From assembly GCF_902148845.1 (NCBI RefSeq), contig NW_021941229.1:27002164-27066163 (forward strand): a stretch of DNA of 64,000 nt. Direction: 5' to 3'. This document shows positions 1 to 36,043 of this stretch, one piece after another. The notes under the pieces were generated by a model. That model was not told the origin of the DNA. It did not search any database and saw nothing but the letters and a program-made list of their open reading frames with translations. Positions within the stretch are counted from its first letter, which is position 1; each line of letters opens with the position of its first letter. The DNA is from Salarias fasciatus. Taxonomy: Eukaryota > Chordata > Actinopteri > Blenniiformes > Blenniidae. A program made the translations under genes and the position numbers.

Positions 1-76
1 GCAGCGAGCTGCGATGGAGACCAAAAAAACCCAAAACAAAACAGAAATTAATTGAATCACAACGTTCCGCCTCCGT

Positions 77-222
77 GATGTGTTCAAGTGTCAGAGGACA
101 TTCCAGCTCTGTGATGTGTTCGGGTGTCAGAGGACGTTCCGGCTCCGCGATGTGTTCGGGTGTCAGAGGACGTTCCGGCTCCGCGATGTGTTCGGGTGTC
201 AGAGGACGTTCCGGCTCCCTGC
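77..222. repeat. 36-bp tandem repeat, 4 copies
   Basis: Unit begins GATGTGTTCGGGTGTCAGAG and continues GACGTTCCGGCTCCGC. It ends shortly before the first dmtn coding exon. Confidence 0.85.
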
Positions 223-253
223 TGACCTGCTGGTTTCTGTCTCTGTGTTTCAG

Positions 254-7134
<6,881 letters not shown>

Positions 7135-8625
7135 CAGGAAGTGACCTCACGAGCAGGAGAAACACCAGATAACCAATCAGCAAGCATCAGACACGCCCCT
7201 CCCTCTAAACTAACTAATCACCTGCCTGGGTATGCACTGGCCCCGCCCCCTGCCCCGCCAAGCCCCGCCCCCCTGTGGATCATTTAATGAAGGCTGGTCC
7301 TGACTAACCCTTTAACTCAGACTAACCTCCACTCACGTTACCCATAATGCACCTGTAGCCAGCACCGACGGGAGCCGGAGGAGAGCAGCTCCAGTCTCAC
7401 CTCCCACTTTCACTTTTTCTAAAAGACGTTTCTCCAAACGTTCCGAAGCGAGATGAGAAAAGTTTCCTTCCTGAACATTCCTGAAGCGTCCGGAGCTTCG
7501 AGCCGTCGGATGTGGAGAAGAAGCGCCGAGCGCCGGGCTCGCCGCCGCCGAAACGCCTGACGTGAGGAACTCAGCTGGCGGCGGCTCGTTACTGCCACCC
7601 GGTGCACGGCGGCGGCACCATCACACAAACACCTGATGAAGACGGAACGTCGGGACTGTTCTGGTTCTGCTGTTTCTGTTCATAACGTTGTTTTCAGTTC
7701 ATCATGCTGTTTTTTTAACTTCAGTTGTTTGGATTTGGTTAGATTTTGTCTTCGTTTCGTCGCTTTCTGTCACTTCAGTGTTGACTGTCGAGCATCAGAC
7801 TTTATTTTGACGATGTTTCTTATTTATTTTAGTTCAACATGTCTTCTTTTTTATCAGTGTAAAGTCTCAAAGTGTGAAGTTCTCCTTTAAAACTTCTAAC
7901 TGGGCTTGAATGAGTTTGTGGTGAGACAGCTGCAGTTCGGCTGCAGTCCAGCAGAGGGCGCTCTAACTCCAACTTCATTCAGATTAAAACACTTATTGTC
8001 TCAGCTTGAACAGATGTTCCTTTATGTGAATAAATCTCCAGACGCAAAAAGACAAAATAAAGTTTAAAAACAGAAAAGGAACTTTAAAAAATATTTTATA
8101 TTGGATTTTCTTCCATTTTTTGATAACTTTTTTTTTTTTTCAGTAATTTGAGTTGATTGTACCACGTTTTAGGGGGCCCGGGAGTTTTTTATTTTCAATC
8201 TAATTCATCAGTTTGTAAATGTTTTTCCTTTATTAAGATATTTTTGTGTATTTGCATATTTTTCAGTTGTATATATATATATATATTATTCATGCTGTTT
8301 GTTATCAACGCTTTAATCATCCATTACGTTTTATTGTTTATATTTATTTGAATTATTGTGTTTTTTGATGCTTTTTTTTAACATATTGTGCCTCTTCTGG
8401 GTAATCACTTCCATTTAATTTCGTGTTGCGTTCAAGGACCTCCTCGGCGATGGGTGCATTCAAAGACAGTTGGTGACGACTGCTGGCTCTCCTCTGTGAC
8501 TCAGACGTGTAAACAGCTGATTGTAAAAATATTTATTTGCTTCTTACTTATGGGACGATTGTATTTTCACCAACCTGCTGCAGTGACGCTGCTCTGATAA
8601 TCAACATGGTCGTATGTAGTTCTGT

Positions 8626-8659
<34 letters not shown>

Positions 8660-8760
8660 CTCCGGTCTCACCTGCGTCCTCTCATCCTGTTTCTGTCCCT
8701 TTGTGTGAACGAGTCCAATAAATCTGAGAAAAACCTGAAGCTTTGCTCGGTTTTTACCTT
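7135..8760 (+). other. dmtn 3' UTR region with poly(A) signals
   Basis: No coding signal was seen after the dmtn stop. The stretch becomes AT-rich and holds AATAAA at 8029-8034, 8056-8061 and 8717-8722. The first two are the most likely dmtn cleavage signals; the last would give a UTR of about 1.6 kb. Which signal is used cannot be told from sequence. Confidence 0.5.
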
Positions 8761-8789
8761 GAACGCATCAATCACACACAGAACTGTGA

Positions 8790-9085
8790 GACAGTGAACG
8801 CCTCATCCCACGAGACTCAGGTGGACCATGAACGCCTCATCGGGAGACTACAGCCGGACAGTGAACGCCTCATGAGGAGACTACAGCTGGACAGTGAACG
8901 CCTCATCAGGAGACTACAGCTGGACAGTGAACGCCTCATCAGGAGACTACAGCTGGACAGTGAACGCCTCATCAGGGGACGACAGCTGGACAGTGAACGC
9001 CTCATCAGGGGACTACAGCTGGACAGTGAACGCCTCATCAGGGGACGACAGCTGGACAGTGAACGCCTCATCAAGAGACTACAGC
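8790..9085. repeat. 33-bp tandem repeat, about 9 copies
   Basis: Unit GACAGTGAACGCCTCATCAG plus GAGACTACAGCTG, between the dmtn and ppp3cc 3' ends. Confidence 0.9.
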
Positions 9086-9326
9086 TTATGTTGTCGCTGT
9101 GGTGCGTTCAATGTCACGTCTCCAGCAGCCTCCAGCGTCGTGGTGCATTCAAATGCCTCCTGCAGGTGAGGATGAGGAGGATTGCTGTTGCTAAGGAACT
9201 CCACTCTCCACCTGAGAAGTTTTCAATGCCGACAGCGGCGTCCTCCCACGCCGGCCTCTGATTGGCTGTCCCGCCGGCGGCCTCGAGCACAAAGAGACGC
9301 GGAGGCGGCGGCATTTCAGGTCTTTT

Positions 9327-10050
9327 TTTATTTGAATGGAGTGAAACATGTAAAGAAATGAGAGGTCCCACGGGACCTGAACGCCACAACAAGTCGCCTC
9401 CGTCTCGGGTCGGAGGGATTCGAACCGTCTGTACATTCAGGGAGGAGCGAGCCGCTGCTCCACCTCCTCTTCAGGGTTTTTCCACTTTATGTGCAACTCC
9501 GCTCAGCTGCCTCCACCGGGGCCAAACATGAGGCTGGAGGCCCAGCAGGAGGCCTTTAGAGGACATTTTTAAATTCAGACAATTTTAATTTCATTTCCTC
9601 CAAACAAAAAAAAATCATTTATTCTCAGAATATTCTCTCTTAATATTTGTACATTTATCAGAACATTTTAGACACGGATCTGAAAGAAAAAGCAGAAATA
9701 TTAAACGTCACCTTGAATTTCGCTGAAACGAGATAAACAGCAGCTGATTCGTCGTTTTCAGCTTTTTCCACTGATTTAAAAAAAAAACTGAAATATTTTC
9801 AGTCATTTTGAAGCTGCAGATTTGACTAATAAACTGGAAAAATCCTTTAACACCCCCGAACCCCCGTCCTCACCCCCCCATCCCCCCCCCCCATCCCCCC
9901 CTCCCCTCCTCCACCCACTCGGTCCGTTTCAGCTCACATGTAAAAAAAACAACCAAAAAAAAAAAGAAAAAACAGGAAACAGTTCAAATGAAAACAATCA
10001 TAAAAACACCGACCGACACTCGCTCGGCAGAGTCACACTGATGTTGGCAA

Positions 10051-10114
<64 letters not shown>

Positions 10115-10484
10115 AGTCAGACGGATGCAGCGGTGGAGCAGTGGAGCAGACCGGGACTCGAACCGGGCTCCGGAGGAGGGGGGGCGGGGCGGACGCTTGA
10201 GATTTAAACTGTTCAGTCTTTAAACCCGAAGATTCAAACATGATCCAATAAATTAAGCAGGAAGAGGAAGAGGAGAGAGGAAGAGGAGAGAGGAAGAGGA
10301 GAGAGGAGGAGGAGGAGGGGAGAGGAGGAGGAGGGAGGAAGAGGAGGAAGAGGAGGGAGGAAGAGGAGGAGGAGGTGCAGCAGGAGGAAGAGGAGGAGGA
10401 GGTGCAGCAGAAGGAAAAGCAGGAAGGAGGAGCAGCAGGAGGAAGGAGGGGGAGGAGCAGGGAGCAGCGGCGGCGGCGCCCCCT
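9327..10484 (-). other. ppp3cc 3' UTR and convergent spacer
   Basis: Downstream of the ppp3cc stop in its own orientation. It contains purine-rich GGA/GAGGA tracts (10260-10460), a TG tract at about 10050-10112 and AATAAA signals on the minus strand at 9618-9623 and 9327-9332. I see no further gene here. The spacer between the dmtn and ppp3cc poly(A) signals also holds the 33-bp tandem array at 8790-9085. Confidence 0.45.
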
Positions 10485-23585
<13,101 letters not shown>

Positions 23586-24150
23586 CCTGGCCGCTGCGGG
23601 CCGGAGGCGACGAGCCGAGGTCCGGAGGGAAACTTGACAAATTCCGGACTAGCCTAGCGAGCTAGCCGAGGGCAGCTAGCCGCGCTAGCCTGGGAGCGGC
23701 GGAGCGGAGCGGAGCGTCTCAGCGCGGGCAGCGCGAGCCGAGCCGAGCCGAGCCGAGCCGAGCCGAGCCGAGCGGAGCCGGGCTGGAGGCAGAGCTGCCG
23801 GGGCGGAGGGGCGAGGGACGGAGGGAGGGAGGGGGTTCGGACCGGGCTCCGCTGCCGCTGCTGCAGGGCTGCCGAGCCGCTGTCACCGCGGGGCGGACGG
23901 AGGTCCAGGAAGCGGCCCGGGCGGCGCCGATCTCTGGCTTCAGCTGCGGCGCGCGGCGCGGCGGATCATCGCCGACTTGATCCCTTTATTCTCGGACGAG
24001 GCGCATCAGCTCCAGGCCGCCGCTCCAGCTTTCCCTTTTTTTCCCGTCGTGATCCGATGTGTCTCCAGACCGCTGTCGGATTACAATAATCCGCCGCAAG
24101 CGGATTTCCTACAACATGGCTCGACGCGGGGGGTTGTGGGTAATGTAGTT
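23586..24150 (-). promoter_or_regulatory. GC-rich promoter region of ppp3cc
   Basis: Very GC- and CpG-rich sequence directly upstream of the ppp3cc start codon. It includes GCTAGC-rich words (23650-23695) and a run of about seven GAGCC pentamer repeats near 23728-23776. This is the usual look of a vertebrate CpG-island promoter. No TATA box was recognised and the transcription start is not known. Confidence 0.55.
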
Positions 24151-24542
24151 TTAATGTCAGATCAACGCGCCGCCTCCGCATCCCGCCAGTCCCGCACGGA
24201 ACCGCACGGAACCGCACGGCTCCGCACGGCACCAGCCGAACTACACAACAACAAAACAACTGAAACACAAACAATTAATACAAACCAACAATTCGGCGTG
24301 CACAAAGTAACACAAAATACCCCGAGAAGACACAAAAACACAGACAGGAAAACTACAGTTACAACTACAAAAACAGAAGAACGCTCCTCAAGAAGACACC
24401 AAGGTCAGAAAGACAACAACAAAAACACACAATACACGCAAAAAGTTCATCATTTTTCAATTACTGAGTTATGATTCTGTCCGACCTGCACGGGAGGAGC
24501 AGAGCGCCACCACGTGGACACACACGGCACACACTCTGGCTA

Positions 24543-24581
<39 letters not shown>

Positions 24582-25230
24582 ATCAACACAACCATTAAGT
24601 GTTTGTTTCCACTTTCATTTGTTCATTTTAATTATTATGTGTGCGACCCTTGACCTTCAGCTGCTCCCCACCATGGCAGCACGCCGCCTCCCGTGTGTGT
24701 GTGTGTGTGTGTGTGTGAGTGAGAATAATTTTTGAATATAATGCTTGAATGCGGAGAAATGATCAAAAATGTCAAATTAGAAAGAGTCTAGATGATGTAT
24801 GAACTGAAAAATATTTTCTAGAATAAAGAAACAATCAGTAGGTGAAATATTCCATGTGAATTCACAGAGCGGCCTGAAGGTGGCGCTGTTGTCTTACTGC
24901 TGTGACGGTAAAGAGCCCATGAAGCCAAATACACATTCACACAGCTGACACATTTTTTGATTGTTTATTTTCTTAGAAGCCAATTATCTTTGAATTCCTC
25001 AGTCATTCTTTAAATTTTGGAAAAACAATAAATTCCCTCTTTCAATGTGAAATCCAGCTTTCAACAGAAACAACAGAATGATTTATTCAAACAAAATATT
25101 AACCAAAAAAGAAAGAAAGAAACAAGGACCAAAACATTTCCCTGAGGAACTCCAAATTCCAAACATCATTTCAGTGGAACAAGACAAATGAACATTTCCA
25201 TTCCAACAACAAAGGAAAGAAGCAACAGGT
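24151..25230. other. Spacer between ppp3cc promoter and hpse 3' end
   Basis: AC-rich low-complexity sequence to about 24460, a CA tract at about 24543-24582, a TG tract at 24693-24717, then AT-rich sequence without a gene I can recognise. It joins two gene blocks that lie on different chromosomes in human. Confidence 0.4.
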
Positions 25231-25785
25231 TTTATTTAAAAATGTGTGGTTTTGGTCACTGATCACAGAAAGAGTTCAAGACACAAATATTAAATTTATC
25301 AATTCAATAAAACGTTTCATCCTGAACTCTTCTGAACTTTTACGATCACATCTGAAAAGGAAAGAACGACCCAGACTTGATCCCTGAGGAACTCCAAACT
25401 TCATACACTTTCTCTGAAAAAGGTGCAAAATCGTTATTAATATTAATAATTTTACTGCACAATTACGACTCGCAGCATCAGTTAGAGGAAGAAACAGCAG
25501 CAGAACCACTCCACCCTCAGCGCATCAGACCGGAAAGTCAGCTCCAGCAGGGTCCAGCACCAGTCAGTCCCAGCAGGTCCCAGTTCAAGTAAGTTCCAGA
25601 TCCAGGAGGTCCCAGCAGTCCCCAACTCCAGCAAGTCCCCGTAGGTCCCAGGTAGAGCAGGTCTCAGCTCCAGCAGGTGCCTGATAGTGCAGCCCCAGGT
25701 CCAGCTGGTCTCAGCTGGTCCCAGCCAGTCCCAGCAGGTCCCAGCCAGTCCAGATGCAGATCTCAGCAGGAGGCCCTCGCAGGTG
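25231..25785 (-). other. hpse 3' UTR region
   Basis: Follows the hpse stop on the minus strand. A minus-strand AATAAA is at 25231-25236, which would give a UTR of about 550 nt. The upper part (25540-25780) is a loose repeat of CCAGCAGGTCCCAG words. Confidence 0.4.
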
Positions 25786-31403
<5,618 letters not shown>

Positions 31404-32159
31404 GACTGACAGGCGGAGCACGTGAGGAGCGGCGGCACTTCCTGGACCGCCTCTAGTGCGCACCGGGACCAGGTGGCCCGGCGGGACCGGGAGGAGCAGG
31501 TGACCCGGGGGGACCGGGAGGAGCAGGTGACCCGGCGGGACCGGGAGGAGCAGGTGACCCGGCGGGACCAGGGCACCCAGGAGGACCTGGTGACCCACTG
31601 GAACAGAGGACCCATAAGTGTGATGCAGGTCCTGTAATCCGGGTCTGATCCGGGTCCCTCCCTCGGATCTGTGCAGGGTCTACCGGGGTCTATCTGGGTC
31701 TACCAGGGCCCCCCTGCTCCCTGAGCCCCAGACCCGGTCTGGGGTTTGATCCTGAACACCTCCAAAAAGTTCTGCCTCAAGCTGGAGGAAACCTGCAGTT
31801 CTGCTTTTTCAAAATAAAATCTGGAGGAAATCAAAGAATAAATGTGAAAAAAAAAAAAAAAAAAGTTCAGAAGATTTTATTCAATTTAACAAAAAGTTTA
31901 TTAAAAAAATCTCAGAAATGTAAACAAAACCAAACATCTATTAAAAAAACGATTTTTATTTAAATACACAGAAACACAAAGTCCTCGGTCCATGATGAGT
32001 ACCGATCCCCGTCCCTCCAGGACCCCCTGAGACCCAGGGCGCCAGAGACCCGCTCCGAGTCTGGAGGGAGAGACTCCGCCCACCACCGGCGGCGGCACCG
32101 GGTCGGAGCGGCACCGGGTCGGAGCGGCACCGGGTTGCAGGAGCCGGCCGGAGGCCCGG
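31404..32159 (-). other. helq 3' UTR and hpse upstream region
   Basis: Short spacer between helq and hpse. Minus-strand AATAAA signals at 31876-31881 and 31897-31902 suit the helq mRNA. An A tract of about 18 is at 31847-31864. Next to the hpse start is a GC-rich stretch with a 27-bp tandem repeat (31470-31600), probably within the hpse promoter. Confidence 0.45.
31470..31600. repeat. 27-bp tandem repeat near hpse start
   Basis: Four copies of GGGACCGGGAGGAGCAGGTG plus ACCCGGC, about 70-200 bp upstream of the hpse ATG. Confidence 0.9.
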
Positions 32160-32255
32160 TCAAAGCGGCGGCGGCGGCGGCAGGTCAGACGGTGGAGACA
32201 GAAGATTGTCGACTTCCTCCTGGAGAGCAGCAGCTTTCTCACTGAGCAGCATCTG

Positions 32256-32304
<49 letters not shown>

Positions 32305-35300
32305 TTGTATTTCTATCCTTGTGAGGACAGTCATTGATATAATGCCTTTCCTAGCCCCTGACCCTGACCCTGACCCTGACCCTGACCCAGACCACAACAC
32401 AGCCGAACCCTAAAGAAATGTTTTGACCTTTGACTTTTTTCAGTAACATGGTGAAGAAAACACTGTTTCCCTCATTAGGACTGGAAGAAGGTCCACAAGG
32501 CACATCCAGCAGGTTTTACTATCCTTGTGGGGACATTTGGTCCCCACAAGGATAGGAAAATGCACACACACACACACGTTACTCTGGAGCGTCTGAGGAT
32601 CGTTTCAACAAGAAGCAGCAGAGCAGCGACGCCAGAAACTCCTAAAGTTCACACTGAACGCTGCCCTCTGACCTCTGACCTCTGACCCCCACTGAAACCT
32701 CTCCTGAAGGAGTTCTTCTCCCTGGAACCTTCAGGAACTGGAATCTGGACCATGTGGTTCCTGTTCTACATGATTTGACTTTATGACTTTATTCATCTCG
32801 TCTGACTGGTGTCCTCTGTGACCTCTGACCTCTGTTCTCACACAGGAAACTGTTTGAAGCTGCTGTCATGGCTGCCCTGGACTCTGCTGGACCCCAGGGG
32901 ACCTGCTGGGGTCAAGGCTGGAATCACGTTCAATCAAATGAAATAGTAACACACACACACACACACACACACCTTAGCAGACGCCACCATCTGCTCCGCC
33001 TGCTTCCTGTACAGGTGTGTGAGGCTCCTGCAGAGGTGGGCGGGGTCAGCGTTGGCCAGGTGAGTCAGAGAGGTGTAGCCGGCGGAGTACAGCTGCCTGG
33101 CTCTGGACTGCACACACACACACACGCACGCACGCACACACGCACGCGCGCGCGCGCACACACACACACACGCACACGCACACGCACACGCACACAGAGG
33201 ACAGGTTTTCGTCACGTGTCTCACGCCTCCGTCACCTGTCACCCAGCCGTGACCTCTGACCTCCAGCACGCCGGCCACCTCCATCAGGGGAATCAGCTCC
33301 GCCTTCACGCAGTAGCTGAGGCGGCGGGTCAGCTCGCTCAGCAGAGTCCGGAACGGCCAGAACTCCTCCAGCTCCTGAACGCAGCACAGAGAGGGGCGGG
33401 GCTGAGGACCGGGGCGGGGGCGGGGCTTCCAGCCAGGGGCGGGGCTTCCAGCCGGCGGCGGCTCACCTGGGCGAAGCGCAGCACGCAGGAGCAGAAGGCG
33501 GCGGCGGAGCTGAGCAGCGTCTGGACGAAGCCCCGGCTCAGCTGGAACCGGTCCGAGACCGCCACCAGGTCCGGGTCCTTCAGCAGGGCCAGCAGGACCA
33601 GGGCCAGGTACATCCTGAGGACCGGCTGGACCGGCACGGACTGGAGGGGAGAGGGGGGGTCATGGGTCAACACAACAACAGAAGCGGTACAAGCAGGTCC
33701 CGGGTCTAGACCCGGTCTGGACCCGGTCCAGGTCCCGGTCCCTCACCTTCTTCACCGTCTGTCCGGCGGCTTTTCGGGCCACAAAACTCTCCGGAATCCC
33801 GACGGCGGCAAACATCTTCTGCTCCGCAGGCGAGAGAGACGTGACCTGAACACAGGGGGGCCGTGAGGGAGGGGGACCCCGGTCCCTGAACCCCCCCCGG
33901 TCCGTGTGGCTCACCTGTCTCAGGTAGACCATCCAGTCCGGTCTGCACTGGGCCAGCAGCTCGTACGGGGTCACCAGGTACAGCAGGTGCAGGTAGCTGC
34001 TGAGCAGCAGGCCGTCCAGACCGCGGGACAGGTCTCCGTACAGGACGGCACTGTGGGACACGTCCACCGAGCCTGGGACAGAGGACAGCACCTGAACGCA
34101 CCGCTGGTACACCTGACAGCACCTGAACGCACCGCTCTGTTAAACCTGACAGCACCTGAAGGCACCGTTTTTAAACCTGACAGCACCTGAACGCACCGCT
34201 CCGTTAAACCTGACAGCACCTGAACGCACCGCTGTTAAACCTGACAGCACCTGAACGCACCGCTCTGTTAAACCTGACAGCACCTGAACGCACCGCTCTG
34301 TTAAACCTGACAGCACCTGAACGCACCGCTGTTAAACCTGACAGCACCTGAACGCACCGCTGTTAAACCTGACAGCACCTGAACGCACCGCTGTTAAACC
34401 TGACAGCACCTGAACGCACCGCTCTGTTAAACCTGACAGCACCTGAACGCACCGCTCTGTTAAACCTGACAGCACCTGAACGCACCGTTTTTAAACCTGA
34501 CAGCACCTGAACGCACCACTCTGTTAAACCTGACAGCACCTGAACGCACCGCTGTTAAACCTGACAGCACCTGAACGCACCGCTCTGTTAAACCTGACAG
34601 CACCTGAACGCACCACTCTGTTAAACCTGACAGCACCTGAACGCACCACTCTGTTAAACCTGACAGCACCTGAACGCACCACTCTGTTAAACCTGACAGC
34701 ACCTGAACGCACCGCTCTGTTAAACCTGACAGCACCTGAACGCACCGCTCTGTTAAACCTGACAGCACCTGAACGCACCGCTCTGTTAAACCTGACAGCA
34801 CCTGAACGCACCGCTGGTACACCTGACAGCACCTGAACGCACCGCTCTGTTAAACCTGACAGCACCTGAACGCACCGCTCTGTTAAACCTGACAGCACCT
34901 GAACGCACCGCTCTGTTAAACCTGACAGCACCTGAACGCACCGCTCTGTTAAACCTGACAGCACCTGAACGCACCGCTCTGTTAAACCTGACAGCACCTG
35001 AACGCACCGCTGTTAAACCTGACAGCACCTGAACGCACCGCTGTTAAACCTGACAGCACCTGAACGCACCGCTGTTAAACCTGACAGCACCTGAACGCAC
35101 CGCTCTGTTAAACCTGACAGCACCTGAACGCACCGCTCTGTTAAACCTGACAGCACCTGAACGCACCGCTGTTAAACCTGACAGCACCTGAACGCACCGC
35201 TGTTAAACCTGACAGCACCTGAACGCACCGCTGGTACACCTGACAGCACCTGAACGCACCGCTCTGTCAAACCTGACAGCACCTGAACGCACCGCTGTTA

Positions 35301-35769
35301 AACCTGACAGCACCTGAACGCACCGCTCTGTTAAACCTGACAGCACCTGAACGCACCGCTGTTAAACCTGACAGCACCTGAACGCACCGCTGTTAAACCT
35401 GACAGCACCTGAACGCACCGCTGGTACACCTGACAGCACCTGAACGCACCGCTCTGTCAAACCTGACAGCACCTGAACGCACCGCTGTTAAACCTGACAG
35501 CACCTGAACGCACCACCGCTGTTAAACCTGCTGCTGCTCTGCTGACCCTGCCGCCCCCCCCCCCAGGCGAACCTTTGAAGGTGGCTCTTCCCAGCTGGGT
35601 GACCTGCAGCGTGGCGCCGTCGGCGGCGCAGACCAGACGCTGCTCCTGCAACAGGCGGACGCTGCTCTGCAGCGCCTCCTGCAGGTCGGTGTCGGCGCAC
35701 AGCTGCTGCACGAACAGCAGCGTCCCGCTCAGGAAGTCCTGCAGCTGCTGCAGCGACGTGCCGACCTGC

Positions 35770-35850
<81 letters not shown>

Positions 35851-35973
35851 ATCAGAACCACCAGGTTCTGGAGCCTTAAAGGGAAGAAAGTCTCGGGATC
35901 GGTCAAAGGTCAGATAGAACCAGAACATTCCAGAGGAAATTTTGTCTTTGTGCCTGCCAGCTGCTGCCCACTG

Positions 35974-36043
<70 letters not shown>

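Noticed and set aside
9405-9435. Possible tRNA gene from GGATTCGAACC
   Set aside because: The T-arm stem does not pair properly and no A box or acceptor stem is at the right distance. The same applies to similar words near 10150 and 48735.
32355-32390. Telomere-like repeat CCCTGACCCTGA
   Set aside because: The unit is CCCTGA rather than CCCTAA, it is very short, and it is part of a small transposon.
34085-35525. CRISPR-like regular repeats
   Set aside because: Units are directly tandem with no unique spacers and lie in an intron of a vertebrate gene.
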